Part shown: positions 46,522 through 56,649 of the stretch, piece by piece
Position numbering within the stretch: the stretch's first letter is position 1
Layout of the letters: each line of letters starts with the position of its first letter
NCBI RefSeq assembly: GCF_001870905.1
Contig: NZ_LNDC01000133.1
Span: forward strand, 36,653-100,652
Length of the DNA stretch: 64,000 nucleotides
Direction of reading: 5' to 3'
Source: Geitlerinema sp. PCC 9228
GTDB taxonomy: Bacteria > Cyanobacteriota > Cyanobacteriia > Cyanobacteriales > PCC-9228
Translations under genes and position numbers: made by a program
Notes under the pieces: generated by a model
Seen by the model: only the letters and a program-made list of their open reading frames with translations
Told to the model about the DNA's origin: nothing
Database searches by the model: none

Positions 46522-49500
46522 CTACCCATCATCCGCCAAAAATCGCTTGCTGAAACGTCGCTGTAACGTAGAAGCCAGAATATAGAAAACAGGCACAACA
46601 TACAAACTACCAAAAGTAGAAACAAACATACCGCCAATCACCGCCATACCAATAGAAATACGGCTAGCAGCACCAGCACCAGTAGCCAACGCTAGAGGCA
46701 ACAAACCAAAAATCGTCGAAAAAGCCGTCATCATAATGGGTCGAAAGCGAATCCTGCCCGCTTCCATCGCCGCTTCCGGAATAGATAGCCCGTGATGGCG
46801 GCGTAACTGATTGGCAAACTCCACCATCAAAATAGAATTTTTCGTAGACAAACCAATCAACATCACCAAACCAATCTGACTGTATACATTCAACGGCAAT
46901 CCGCGCAACAACAAAGCACCTATAGCACCCAACAAAGATAAAGGCACTGCCAGCAAAACCACCAACGGATCCAGATAGCTTTCAAACTGCGCCGCCAACA
47001 CCAGGAAAATAAACGCCAACGCCAGGGCAAAAATAAACAGAATCGCTTCCCCTGCCTCCTTAAACTCCAAAGACTCGCCAGCCAAAGACGTACGCATATC
47101 GTCGGGAATCACTTCTTGGGCTGCCGCCTCCAAAGAACCCAATGCCTCGCCCAAACTGCTGTTGGGAGCCGGACTACCACTAATAGTTGCGGAACGAAAG
47201 CGGTTAAAATGATTAATCTGCGGTGGTGTGGTCGTAGTTTTCATATCCACCACATTGCCCATAGGCACCAATCCCCCATTTTGGGAGCGAATATAAAGCT
47301 CTTCAATAATATTGGGATCTTTGCGCAAAGAATCCTCCGCTTGTACCACCACTTCATACAAACGATTGCCCCGGCTGAAATTGGTAATTTCCTGACTGCC
47401 CAGCAAAATTTGCATAGTGCGGGAAATATCCTGTACGGAAATCCCCAAATCGGCAGCACGTTTGCGGTCAATTTGAATGGTAATTTCCGGTTTGTTCAGT
47501 TTTAAATCCGTATCCACGTTAACCAATGTCTGCGACTGTCGAGCGCGATTGGCTAGTTCTCCCGACACATCAGCTAAATTCTGCAAATCCGTTCCTTGCA
47601 AAACATACTGCACCGGTTGGCTAAAACCAGACCCTGGCAGGGAAGGCGGAGAAAATGGAAACACCAACGCATCGGTAATTTGCGCAAATTTCCCGTACAG
47701 TTGACCGATGAGGGCTTCTTGCGACTGACCGGGTTCGGTACGTTCCGACCAAGGTTTCAATTTGGCAAAGGCAAACCCTTCGTTAACCTGACCCGGGGCA
47801 CCACGACCCAGGGCACCAACGCTGAAGTAGCTTTCCACTTCCGGAACTTCGCTGTATACCTGCTCCACCTGTTCCATCACCTGGGAAGTATAGTCAATGG
47901 TCACCCCTTCCGGTGCGGTAATAGCGGTAAAAATAGCCCCACGGTCTTCTTGGGGGAGAAATTCGCCGGGAATGCGGGTAAACAGAAAGGCAGTGGCGGC
48001 TAGGGAAACGAAGAATCCACCAATAATCAAACCTTTGACGGGCATAAATTTGCGCAAGCTGCTTTGGTAGAAGTTTTGCAGTTGGTTCAACATGGCTTCT
48101 ACCCAGTCAAACAAACGCCCGTGCAGTTGCGACCCGTGTTTGAGAACCCTGGCGGATAAACTGGGGGCTAAGGTGAGAGCCACAAAGGAGGAAATCACCA
48201 CCGAACCGGCTAGGGTGAGGGCAAATTGGGTAAACAAGCGCCCGGTGTTACCGGTGGCAAAGCTAACGGGTACGAAAACGGCAATTAAGACGATGGTGGT
48301 GGCAATGACGGCAAAGACCACTTCGGCAATGCCTGCCATAGCTGCTTGATAGGGTTTTAAATCTTTTTCCTCGACGTAGCGGACAATATTTTCCAAAACC
48401 ACAATGGTATCGTCTACCACCAACCCGGTTGCTAGCGTCAGAGCAAATAGAGTGAGGGTGTTGATGGAGTAGTCGAGGAAAAACATGATGCCAAAGGCAC
48501 CGATGAGGGAGACGGGGATGGTGACGGCGGGAATGATGGTGGCGCGCCAGTCGCGCAGGAAGAAGAAAATAACGAGAACCACCAAGAACACGGCTAAGTA
48601 AATAGCTCCCCAAACTTCGTCGATAGCCATTTCTACGAATTCGGAGCGGTTGAAGGCGACTTGAAAGTTCATGCCTTCGGGAAAGTCTTGGGCTAGCTCT
48701 GCCATCCGTTCTTGCGCGGCTTTGGCTACGGCGATGGTGTTGGCATCGGAGAGTTTGACAATGCCCAATCCCAGGGCGGTTTCCCCGTTAAACCGAACGA
48801 AGGAACGATAGTCTTCCGCGCCAACTTCGGCTCGACCTACGTCTTTGAGGCGAATTTGGGTGCCGTCGTCTCGTTTTTTGATAACTAAGTTTTCATATTC
48901 GCTGGGTTCTGACATGCGCCCGAGAACCCGCACGGAGTATTCGGTTTGGTCGGCTTCGATGCGCCCGCCGGGAATTTCTACGTTGTCCTGTCGTAGGGCG
49001 TTTTCGATGTCAAGGACGGTGAGATCGCGCGATGCTAATTTGGGGGGGTCGATCCACAGACGCATGGCGTAGCGCCTTTCCCCGCCAACAAAGACGGTGC
49101 TGACGCCGGGAACGTTTTCTAGGGCGTCGATGACGAATTTATCGGCGTAGTTGCTTAGTTCTAAGGCGCTAAATCGATCTCCGTAAAGGGCAAACCAAAG
49201 AATGGGTGAGGCGTCGGCGGAACGTTTTTCGACAACGGGGGATTCAGCTTGGTCGGGGAGTTCGCCGAGAACTTGGGAAACCCGCGTGCGCACGTCTTGG
49301 GCGGCTTGGTCTAGGTCGCGGTTGAGTTGGAATTCAACGGTGATGCTGCTGACGCTTTGGCGGCTGGTGGAGGAGAGGGTTTTGAGTCCTTCTACGCCGT
49401 TGATTTCGTCTTCTAGGATTTCGGTGACTTCGGTTTCGACGACGTTGGAGTTGGCACCGGGATAGATGGTGTTAACGTTGACGACGGGGGGGTCGATGCT

Positions 49501-49611
49501 GGGAAATTCTTGAACGGGCAAGCGGGTGTAGCCGACAAAGCCAACAAGAATGATGAGGAGGGAGCAGACGGAAGCAAAGACCGGTCGCTTGATGAAGAAG
49601 TGAGCAAACAT
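46522..49611 (-). CDS. RND-family efflux transporter (AcrB/HAE1 type)
   Basis: A 1029-residue inner-membrane pump with 12 membrane helices and two large extracytoplasmic loops. It shows the family N-terminus FFIKRPVFASVCSLLIIL, GANSNVVETEVTEILED in the porter domain, and the proton-relay aspartates in TM4 (LVVDDTIVVLENI). Driven by proton flow, it would export lipophilic or toxic compounds with the adaptor and TolC. The adaptor gene lies 48 bp upstream on the same strand, so they form one unit. Divalent-metal (CzcA) exporters have different TM4 motifs; this is the hydrophobe/amphiphile type. Confidence 0.95.
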   Translation of the reverse strand: MFAHFFIKRPVFASVCSLLIILVGFVGYTRLPVQEFPSIDPPVVNVNTIYPGANSNVVETEVTEILEDEINGVEGLKTLSSTSRQSVSSITVEFQLNRDLDQAAQDVRTRVSQVLGELPDQAESPVVEKRSADASPILWFALYGDRFSALELSNYADKFVIDALENVPGVSTVFVGGERRYAMRLWIDPPKLASRDLTVLDIENALRQDNVEIPGGRIEADQTEYSVRVLGRMSEPSEYENLVIKKRDDGTQIRLKDVGRAEVGAEDYRSFVRFNGETALGLGIVKLSDANTIAVAKAAQERMAELAQDFPEGMNFQVAFNRSEFVEMAIDEVWGAIYLAVFLVVLVIFFFLRDWRATIIPAVTIPVSLIGAFGIMFFLDYSINTLTLFALTLATGLVVDDTIVVLENIVRYVEEKDLKPYQAAMAGIAEVVFAVIATTIVLIAVFVPVSFATGNTGRLFTQFALTLAGSVVISSFVALTLAPSLSARVLKHGSQLHGRLFDWVEAMLNQLQNFYQSSLRKFMPVKGLIIGGFFVSLAATAFLFTRIPGEFLPQEDRGAIFTAITAPEGVTIDYTSQVMEQVEQVYSEVPEVESYFSVGALGRGAPGQVNEGFAFAKLKPWSERTEPGQSQEALIGQLYGKFAQITDALVFPFSPPSLPGSGFSQPVQYVLQGTDLQNLADVSGELANRARQSQTLVNVDTDLKLNKPEITIQIDRKRAADLGISVQDISRTMQILLGSQEITNFSRGNRLYEVVVQAEDSLRKDPNIIEELYIRSQNGGLVPMGNVVDMKTTTTPPQINHFNRFRSATISGSPAPNSSLGEALGSLEAAAQEVIPDDMRTSLAGESLEFKEAGEAILFIFALALAFIFLVLAAQFESYLDPLVVLLAVPLSLLGAIGALLLRGLPLNVYSQIGLVMLIGLSTKNSILMVEFANQLRRHHGLSIPEAAMEAGRIRFRPIMMTAFSTIFGLLPLALATGAGAASRISIGMAVIGGMFVSTFGSLYVVPVFYILASTLQRRFSKRFLADDG

Positions 49612-49659
49612 AGTGGCATTCAGGATGTTTTATAGTTGCACGAATCAAGAAATCGGTGG

Positions 49660-51252
49660 TTACTGAGAGGATGGTTGTTGGTCTTTTGGTTTTGCTCCTA
49701 GGGGCATTAGGGGCGCGCCGTCGCCGATTTTTTGGGTACCGGAGACGACGATGCGATCGCCGCTTTGCAGACCTTGGACTACTTCCGCGCGATCGCCTAA
49801 AGTTAGCCCTAACTGGACGGGTTGTTTTTTCGCTGTGAGGGTTTCTCCTTCTTGAGCCACATAAATAAAGGTTTTGTCGCCGCTAAATATCACAGCATTG
49901 GTGGGAACTACAAATGTATTTTCCCGTTTCTCCCATATGACTTCCCCGCGCACAAACTGACCATCTCGCAGGTTGCCTTTGGTGTTTTCAAAGGCTGCTT
50001 TCACCAGAATGGTTTGGGAGTCGGTGTTCACTTGCGGAGAAATAAAGCGAATTTTGCCAGTTTTTAATAGCTGGTTGTCGCTATCGTACAACCGTACGGG
50101 CAATCCCAACTGCAATTGGTCGGAACGTTCGGCGGGAATGGACATGCGCAAAAACAGGAGTTGGTTTTGAATGAGGTTGGTAAATTCATCCCCTTGTTGC
50201 AAATAATCGCCTACATCCACGGGAATATCGCCCACTTCTCCCGCAAAAGAGGCTTTGATAATTGTATCTTGTAGCTGTACTTCCCGCGCTTGCACCTGTG
50301 CCCGGGCGTCGGCAACCTCTGCTTCCAATCGGGCGATTTCTTCGGCGCGGGTGCCGTTTTCCAGCTCCCGCAGTTCTTCCCGTTGTTCCGCCACTTGGGC
50401 AGCCAGTTCGTCTACGTCGGCGTTTTGACCTTTCTGAATTTCTTGCAAGTTACGCCTGGCTTCTTCTAAGTTGGCTTGCGCTTGTCGGAATTCCCGAACA
50501 AACTCATCCAAGGTATCTTTTGATACCGCTCCTTCGGATTCTAACTGCCGATACCGCTCGACCCGGGCTTTCGCTAATTCGGCTTGGGCTTGGGCGGATT
50601 CAACCCGGGCTTGGGCTTGGGCGATTTCTTCCGGTTGGGCACCGGCTTTGGCGTTTTCCAAACGAGCTTCTGCCTGTTCTAAGCGCGCTCGGGCTTGGGC
50701 AATTTCTTCGACCCGGGGTCCGGCTTGGGCTTCGGCAAGTTGTGCTTTCGTGCGCAATAAATTTGCTTTGGCTTGGCGCAAGTCGGCTTGGACTTCTCGG
50801 CTATCCAACCGGGCGAGGGACTGACCTGACCTCACGCGATCGCCTTCTTCTACATAAATTTCCACGATGCGCCCATTGGTTTCCGCACGCACGGCAACGG
50901 ATTGCTGGGCTTCCAAGGTGCCCACAAACTCGGAGGTTTCTTCCAAGCTGGAAGGTTCTACGGTTTCCAGTTTGACGGGGGTTCCTCGGGGCTTGCCACC
51001 CGATTGTTCGCTGGCGGCAGTTGCTGGTGTTTGTTGGCGCGCTTGCCATGTATAAATACCCAAACCCGCTCCCGTGACCAAGATGGCAGCCCCAGCTACA
51101 AAAATCCATTTGGGAACCCGTTTGCCAAAGGTTGATGGTTTGGAGGTTTCGGCTGTAGTGCCGGTATTTGCGGCCTCTGTAGACGTGTTTGCTGGGGAAA
51201 CCTCCGCTTCTAGATTGTTATCTGTTTGGTTGTTGGTGTTGGAAAAGTTCAT
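49660..51252 (-). CDS. RND periplasmic adaptor (membrane fusion protein)
   Basis: A 530-residue adaptor, longer than the usual 370-420. The extra length comes from an N-terminal cytosolic tail (about 1-45), one membrane helix (about 50-68) and an extended Ala/Glu-rich coiled-coil hairpin (about 165-310; repeated units such as ARLEQAEARLENAKAG). Lipoyl halves (VRAETNGRIVEIYVEEGD, IIKASFAGEVGDIPVDVGD) flank the coil and a beta-barrel follows. It links the pump to a TolC-type channel. The order on the strand is PadR, adaptor, RND. Confidence 0.94.
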   Translation of the reverse strand: MNFSNTNNQTDNNLEAEVSPANTSTEAANTGTTAETSKPSTFGKRVPKWIFVAGAAILVTGAGLGIYTWQARQQTPATAASEQSGGKPRGTPVKLETVEPSSLEETSEFVGTLEAQQSVAVRAETNGRIVEIYVEEGDRVRSGQSLARLDSREVQADLRQAKANLLRTKAQLAEAQAGPRVEEIAQARARLEQAEARLENAKAGAQPEEIAQAQARVESAQAQAELAKARVERYRQLESEGAVSKDTLDEFVREFRQAQANLEEARRNLQEIQKGQNADVDELAAQVAEQREELRELENGTRAEEIARLEAEVADARAQVQAREVQLQDTIIKASFAGEVGDIPVDVGDYLQQGDEFTNLIQNQLLFLRMSIPAERSDQLQLGLPVRLYDSDNQLLKTGKIRFISPQVNTDSQTILVKAAFENTKGNLRDGQFVRGEVIWEKRENTFVVPTNAVIFSGDKTFIYVAQEGETLTAKKQPVQLGLTLGDRAEVVQGLQSGDRIVVSGTQKIGDGAPLMPLGAKPKDQQPSSQ

Positions 51253-51339
51253 GGTAGGATATCTTTCCCCGATAAGGTTAGGAGAGCAAGCTGAATAAAG
51301 GGCAATCGAGTGTGGGCGTTTGGGTTTTAAATATATAAT

Positions 51340-51876
51340 TTAACTGTTGGGTTGCTTTTCGGCATATTCTCGGGTTAGCTGCTGGCTCAACCACTCAATT
51401 TCATGGTTGAGGGTTTCTAAATGTCGCTGTACGATCGCTTGCTTGTAAGGGTCGTTGGGCACTTGTGGTATGTATTCTTTTTCGACCTCTTGTTGGCGCA
51501 GCTTACAAACCATCAAACGATGTTCCATCAGGTCGATACGCGCTTGCGGTTCTAGGTCGCTAAAAAAAAAGAATTTAATGGCAAAACGCGATCGCGCATT
51601 TACCCAACTTTCTTGCGGGTGTTCCATCATTTTTTCCCGCCAGCGCACTCTTCCCTGTTCGGTGATTTGGTAGACTTTTTTGCCGCCTCTACCTTCACCA
51701 TCATTCGATTCCACGGCCACAATCGACCCCTGCTGCTGCAACCGTCGCAATAACGGATAAATGGCTCCGTAGTTGACGCTAATGCTGCAGTCCATAAACA
51801 TTTCCAGTTTTTGTTTGAGCTTGTAGCCGTGCAGGGGTTCCCGTTGCAGCAACCCGAGTGCCGATAGTTCCAACAT
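51340..51876 (-). CDS. PadR-family transcriptional regulator
   Basis: A 178-residue regulator with a PadR winged helix (ELSALGLLQREPLHGYKLKQKL, SISVNYGAIYPLLRRLQQQG, KVYQITEQGRVRW). A C-terminal helical dimerisation/effector domain (Vir_act_alpha type) follows. PadR proteins typically repress adjacent efflux genes and release DNA when they bind a small molecule. It is 87 bp upstream of the adaptor gene on the same strand, so it probably controls the pump operon and itself. Confidence 0.92.
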   Translation of the reverse strand: MLELSALGLLQREPLHGYKLKQKLEMFMDCSISVNYGAIYPLLRRLQQQGSIVAVESNDGEGRGGKKVYQITEQGRVRWREKMMEHPQESWVNARSRFAIKFFFFSDLEPQARIDLMEHRLMVCKLRQQEVEKEYIPQVPNDPYKQAIVQRHLETLNHEIEWLSQQLTREYAEKQPNS

Positions 51877-51975
51877 ATATCAGTTTGATATATCCGTGTT
51901 TATTGTAACCCATATTTACACGATAGACAACTTTTTAAATTTTTGTAAAGTTTTTCCGAAATCCTTTGACTCTCC

Positions 51976-52380
51976 ATGGTGCTGGAAAGTTTACGATCGA
52001 ACTTCTACGCAAACAGCCCATGGATATCTGTTTTGAGATACCAAACTCTTTTTCCAGCGATCGCGGCTCTCAGTATAATTGCCCAACCAGCAGCCGCCCA
52101 CGCACCGGAATTTCACCAACCAAACCAGCAGAATCAAACCTCCAGTTCCCCATCCCCTAAAAATACCTGTACGCCAACTCAGGGCAACCCCGCTTGTGGT
52201 AGCGATCCAAAAACCCCAGATACCCCCCAAAATCAATCGCCAGAGCCATCAACGAACGCTCAACCCACATCCAACCAACAGATAGCGAAATCACCAACAG
52301 CCGGTTGGGGAGAAGTCATTCTCGCCGCCATTGTCGGCACGCCCGGGTTGCTTTACTGGGTTAAATATTTTCTATATTAA
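51976..52380 (+). CDS. small exported Pro/Gln-rich protein with C-terminal membrane helix
   Basis: A 134-residue protein with a hydrophobic N-terminal signal (about 25-42, ending in QPAAAHA). A disordered Pro/Ser/Asn/Gln middle follows with two cysteines, then a C-terminal hydrophobic segment (WGEVILAAIVGTPGLLYWV). I do not recognise it. It starts 100 bp from the divergent PadR gene and 83 bp before the multicopper oxidase gene on the same strand, so it may belong with the latter. The long N-terminal lead before the signal makes the true start uncertain. Confidence 0.5.
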   Translation: MVLESLRSNFYANSPWISVLRYQTLFPAIAALSIIAQPAAAHAPEFHQPNQQNQTSSSPSPKNTCTPTQGNPACGSDPKTPDTPQNQSPEPSTNAQPTSNQQIAKSPTAGWGEVILAAIVGTPGLLYWVKYFLY

Positions 52381-52463
52381 CTTATTTATATTTAATTACT
52401 ATTAAAAAAAACAAACATTGTCATAATATACTATAAAAATCAGTCAAAACCAGCGAAAAAGCC

Positions 52464-53942
52464 ATGAATCGTCGTCAATTTCTAGCCCTTAGCACCTCAG
52501 CCACCGCCGCTGTATTTCTCGGTCGCTGTGCCTTACCCAAATCAGACGCTATTTCCCAACAACAGCAAAACCATCCCAGTCAAGATGGACTGTTAGACCT
52601 AGACCTTACCGCCAGCTACAACAAAGTCTCTTTAGGCAACCAACCTGCCTATTTGTTGAACTACAACCAACAAGTTCCCGGTCCTCTCCTAGAAGCCAAA
52701 CCAGGAGATACGGTTCGGATTCGCTTTACCAATCGCCTTTCGGAATCCACCAATTTGCACTACCACGGCTTGCACGTTTCGCCGACAGGCAACGCCGATA
52801 ATATATTTATAGACGTTCCCTCTCAAGAAACATTTACCTACGAATTTCAAATTCCATCCAACCATCCCGCCGGTTTGTTTTGGTACCACCCCCACTACCA
52901 CGGTTTGGTAGCTTCTCAGGTCGCTGGTGGTTTGGCAGGATTGTTGGTCGTACGGGGAGAATTGGATGAACTTCCAGTTGTCAAAGCTGCCCGCGAAGAA
53001 TTTTTGGTTTTGCAGGATTTTTCTCTGGGAAATAATAACCGTTTGGTTGCCCCCAATCATATGTCACAGATGTTGGGCAGGGAAGGCAATGTTATAACTG
53101 GCAACGGTCGTACCAACCCACAACTGATGATTCCTCAAGGGGGATGGTTGCGCCTGCGATTGCTCAATGCTTCGCCATCACGTTTTTATCGCCTGGCGTT
53201 GCCAGAACATCCTTTCTACGTCATTGCCACCGATGGCGGGGCGGTGACAGAACCTATAGAAATGTCAGAACTGCTGCTGTCGCCGGGAGAACGAATTGAT
53301 GTTTTAATTTCCGGGAATCGCCAACCTGGAGAATATCGCCTGCTCAATCTACCCTATGACCGAGGAACCATGGGCATGATGGGTGGTAGAGGCATGATGG
53401 GGCGCGGGCACCACCAAAGAAGGAAACAGGAATCCGCCCAATCGATTGCTACCGTTACCTACAGCCGCGAATCGTACCAGAACCAATCGCCGCCAAAGCT
53501 ACCCGAGAAATTAATACCGGTAGAATCTTTGCCAGAAGCGAGCAACGTACGTCGTTTTACCCTCAACCACGGCATGGAACCAGGGATGGGCATGGCGTTT
53601 TTAATTAACGGTCGGGCTTTCAGCGGATCGCGCATTGATACCCAAGTAGCGTTAAATTCGGTGGAAGATTGGGAAATTCGCAATATTGGGGGGATGGACC
53701 ATCCTTTTCACCTGCATACCAATCCTTTTCAAATTATTTCTCGCCGGGGGGCATCTGGAGATTTAGGAATTTTGCCCGTACAAAGCGATCGCTACTGGAA
53801 AGATGTGGTATTGGTCAGAAGTGGGGAAACCGTGCGTATTCGCACCCGTTTTCAAGATTTTGCCGGCAAAACCGTCTATCACTGCCATATTTTAGACCAT
53901 GAAGATTTGGGCATGATGGGAACTATCCGCATGCAGGCGTAA
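52464..53942 (+). CDS. Tat-exported multicopper oxidase with Met-rich loop
   Basis: A 492-residue blue copper oxidase. The N-terminus has a Tat signal (MNRRQFLALSTSATAAVFL). Copper-binding motifs are complete: HYHGLHVS and WYHPHYHG in domain 1, HPFHLHTNPF, and HCHILDHEDLGMM at the end, with the type-1 Cys, His and Met. A Met/Gly-rich loop (about 305-318, MGMMGGRGMMGRGHH) precedes domain 3, as in copper-handling oxidases such as CueO. It would oxidise Cu(I), metals or phenolics outside the membrane. It lies between the PadR-RND operon and tolC. Confidence 0.95.
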   Translation: MNRRQFLALSTSATAAVFLGRCALPKSDAISQQQQNHPSQDGLLDLDLTASYNKVSLGNQPAYLLNYNQQVPGPLLEAKPGDTVRIRFTNRLSESTNLHYHGLHVSPTGNADNIFIDVPSQETFTYEFQIPSNHPAGLFWYHPHYHGLVASQVAGGLAGLLVVRGELDELPVVKAAREEFLVLQDFSLGNNNRLVAPNHMSQMLGREGNVITGNGRTNPQLMIPQGGWLRLRLLNASPSRFYRLALPEHPFYVIATDGGAVTEPIEMSELLLSPGERIDVLISGNRQPGEYRLLNLPYDRGTMGMMGGRGMMGRGHHQRRKQESAQSIATVTYSRESYQNQSPPKLPEKLIPVESLPEASNVRRFTLNHGMEPGMGMAFLINGRAFSGSRIDTQVALNSVEDWEIRNIGGMDHPFHLHTNPFQIISRRGASGDLGILPVQSDRYWKDVVLVRSGETVRIRTRFQDFAGKTVYHCHILDHEDLGMMGTIRMQA

Positions 53943-54117
53943 ATAACTATTTATTCATAAAAAACCCATTTTCCTCTTTAATTGCTTCAACCTATCAAGG
54001 TACTATGCTCTCTTGGTGCCATCACCGAATCTGTAGAAATCCTACGCTCAATGTCTCCATATTTAGGCATCATCTAGGAACTGTCTCTATTCACACTACA
54101 GCGATCGAAAAACCACT

Positions 54118-55746
54118 ATGCTAAATTCACGCGAATTCATGGCTGTGGGCATTAGTGCCTTGATGCTACTCAATCTGGGCTCCTCTCGTGCCGCCGCTAC
54201 TCCCAAAGACCTCTCTGCCCCTGACACCAATACCGAAACCTCCAACCCCAACCTGGCGCAAGCTACCGGCGAAGACAATAGCGAAAACCAAAACAATACC
54301 ATGCCCGCAAGCAGCGGCGAACCAATGCCAGTGCCCGGTCCGGAACCACCGGAACCCACCATAGAAGCGCCGTCACCTGCACCAGAAACCCCTAGTAACC
54401 TGGAGTCGCTCTATCCCAATGCCAATCCCCTGCAATTTCCCACCCAACCCGAGGAAGTGGAGGTACAGGAAGTCCGGGAACTCACCCTCCAACAAGCACG
54501 CCGGTTAGCCCTGCGCAACAATCGCGACTTGCAGCAGGCTAGATTGCAGCTAGAACAAAGCAAGTTTCGTTTGCGAGAAGCCCTAGCAGCTTGGTTGCCC
54601 AACCTCGACCTCAATACCAGCATCAGCCGCCAGGACTCAGCAGCTACGGAACTGCAAAACGAAGTCACCTCTGGTGCCTTTCAGCAGCAAGACATCACAA
54701 CCAGCACCTGGAATGCCGCCATTCAGCTTTCCTACGATGTTTATACTGGGGGGCGGCGTACCGGGCAAATTCGTGCCAGTCGCAAGCAGTTGCGCCGGCA
54801 AGAGCTGGAAGTAGAACGACAAGTAGAAGATATCCTGCTGGAGGTCACCAACGCTTACTACGATGTCCAGCAAGCCGAAGAAAACGTACGGATTGCCGAA
54901 CAAGCCGTCAAAAACGCCAGACAGAGTTTGCGCGATGCCGAAGCTTTGGAAGAGGCTGGATTGGGAACTCGGTTTGAAGTGCTGCAAAGTGAGGTCAATT
55001 TATCCAACGAAGTACAAAACTTAACCCAAGCCAGAAGTGACCTGCGCAGTTCCCAGCGAGAACTTTCCCGATTGCTCAGCGTGCCGCAGTCGGTGACGGT
55101 TACGGCTGTGGATGATGTAGATATTGCTGGTTTGTGGAATTATTCTCTAGAAAAAAGCATTGTTTTGGCGTTGAAAAACCGAGCCGAATTGGAACAGCAG
55201 TTGTTGCAGCGGGAAATTAGCGAAGCACAAAGACAGGTAGCTCTTTCCAACGTTCGCCCGCAGGTCAGCATTTCTGCCGATTACAACCTTTTGGATGAAT
55301 TTGACGACGGTACGGGGATTGCTGATGGGAATACCGTACAAGCCACCATCCAATGGCGTCTCTACGATGGCGGAGCGGCGGTTGCTAGAGCCAGACAGGA
55401 GGAAAAGAACCGCGAAATCGCCGAAAATCGGTTTGCGAACCTGCGCCAGCAAATTCGCACTCAGGTAGAGCAAGCCTTTTTCGATTTGCAAGCCAACCTG
55501 CAAAATATTGAAACGGCGAGAAAAGGGGTAGAACAAGCGCGAGAAGCCCTACGCCTAGCACGGTTGCGCTTTCAAGCTGGTGTAGGAACCAATACGGATG
55601 TTCTCGATGCCGAAACCGAGCTGACGCGCTCGGAGGGGAATTTGGTGCGAGCCATTTTGGGGTACAATCGAGCTTTGGCTCAATTGCAGCGATCGCTATC
55701 CAATTTAGACCAACAAGCTATTAGCGTTCCCGACGCTGAGGAATAA
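54118..55746 (+). CDS. TolC-family outer-membrane efflux channel
   Basis: A 542-residue protein with a signal peptide (about 8-28) and a long Pro/Ser/Glu-rich disordered lead (about 30-115). The TolC fold follows: two paired helical repeats (LTLQQARRLALRNNRDLQQARLQL near 120 and a second half near 340-420) ending in a classic LNALLQ-like RLRFQAGVGTNTDVLDAETELT. It would form the trimeric outer-membrane duct for the RND pump encoded 2-8 kb away. It stands alone on the plus strand. Confidence 0.94.
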   Translation: MLNSREFMAVGISALMLLNLGSSRAAATPKDLSAPDTNTETSNPNLAQATGEDNSENQNNTMPASSGEPMPVPGPEPPEPTIEAPSPAPETPSNLESLYPNANPLQFPTQPEEVEVQEVRELTLQQARRLALRNNRDLQQARLQLEQSKFRLREALAAWLPNLDLNTSISRQDSAATELQNEVTSGAFQQQDITTSTWNAAIQLSYDVYTGGRRTGQIRASRKQLRRQELEVERQVEDILLEVTNAYYDVQQAEENVRIAEQAVKNARQSLRDAEALEEAGLGTRFEVLQSEVNLSNEVQNLTQARSDLRSSQRELSRLLSVPQSVTVTAVDDVDIAGLWNYSLEKSIVLALKNRAELEQQLLQREISEAQRQVALSNVRPQVSISADYNLLDEFDDGTGIADGNTVQATIQWRLYDGGAAVARARQEEKNREIAENRFANLRQQIRTQVEQAFFDLQANLQNIETARKGVEQAREALRLARLRFQAGVGTNTDVLDAETELTRSEGNLVRAILGYNRALAQLQRSLSNLDQQAISVPDAEE

Positions 55747-55920
55747 TTTGCTAGCCTAGAACTAGTATGAAAATCCGTTAAATATTGTCGGGTTTTGGGC
55801 AGATTTCCGCTTCCACTACGGAAATGCTAGCCAACCCGACCTCCTCCACGGTCAGCGCTTTTGGGAGAGCTGCCGGATTTTTCACTTGTCAAAGAAAAAT
55901 AAGGACCAAAGGAAGCAACC

Positions 55921-56217
55921 ATGCCGAACATCAACTTTAGCAAAGAAAATAAAGAAGTTGTGGCCTCCGAAGGTGCCAATTTGCGTATAAAAGCCATGGA
56001 AAATGGTATCGATATCTACAAAGTTTGGGGCAAAATGATGAACTGCGGTGGTTACGGCCAGTGCGGGACCTGTATTGTGGAAGTTGAAGAAGGCATGGAA
56101 AATCTTTCCGAGCGCACGGAAGCCGAAAAACGGAAGTTAAAAAACAAGCCCGATAGCTATCGCCTCTCTTGCCAAACTTTGGTATACGGTCCTGTTAAGA
56201 TTAAAACCAAACCGTAG
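55921..56217 (+). CDS. 2Fe-2S ferredoxin
   Basis: A 98-residue plant-type-fold ferredoxin. The cluster ligands are C42, C48, C51 ([10 protein letters not shown]) and C84 ([10 protein letters not shown]). The spacing C-x5-C-x2-C differs from photosynthetic PetF (C-x4-C-x2-C), so this is a different, more specialised ferredoxin. The positively charged end (VKIKTKP) and the segment [12 protein letters not shown] are typical of this group. Its partner is unknown. It is soluble in the cytosol. psbM follows 175 bp downstream on the same strand. Confidence 0.9.
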   Translation: MPNINFSKENKEVVASEGANLRIKAMENGIDIYKVWGKMMNCGGYGQCGTCIVEVEEGMENLSERTEAEKRKLKNKPDSYRLSCQTLVYGPVKIKTKP

Positions 56218-56392
56218 CATGAAGGTTCAAAGTGGCTGGAGGGCAAGGCGCTTCATGGGTATAGCGGTCTGCTAAGAAAGGACTGCTGTATTTTTTTGAG
56301 AATTTATTCCTACGCCAGATGGAAGGCGATCGCTACCAAACCATGATATTCTATAGATGACCTGATTTTGTGCAGTTAAGAGGCTGGGTGTC

Positions 56393-56500
56393 ATGGAAGT
56401 TAACGATCTCGGTTTTGTAGCCAGCGTTCTCTTTGTACTCGTGCCAACCGTGTTTTTGTTAATCCTATACATTCAAACTGCTAGTCGTGGCGAAGGCTAA
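56393..56500 (+). CDS. psbM: photosystem II reaction-centre protein M
   Basis: A 35-residue single-helix protein reading [20 protein letters not shown], then [15 protein letters not shown]. It is a clear PsbM. PsbM lies at the monomer interface of the photosystem II dimer in the thylakoid membrane. The start ATG 56393 fits the family exactly, and the stop is the TAA at 56498-56500. A strong terminator follows at 56588-56621. Confidence 0.97.
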   Translation: MEVNDLGFVASVLFVLVPTVFLLILYIQTASRGEG

Positions 56501-56587
56501 AACAATATCAAAATTGTTTCTCTGCCCGGCTATGTTTGAATAATTGGTTTAGCATTTACTGGCTGGTTTTTTGATAGAAAAAACTTA

Positions 56588-56621
56588 AAAAGGCGCTGGG
56601 AGGTTCTCTACAGCGCCTTTT
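56588..56621. terminator. bidirectional rho-independent terminator
   Basis: AAAAGGCGCTG (56588-56598) and CAGCGCCTTTT (56611-56621) form a perfect 11-bp stem with a 12-nt loop. A-run and T-run lie on either side, between convergent psbM and the universal stress gene. Confidence 0.93.
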
Positions 56622-56649
56622 ATATTTGTATGTTCGATTTGGGCAGGAA

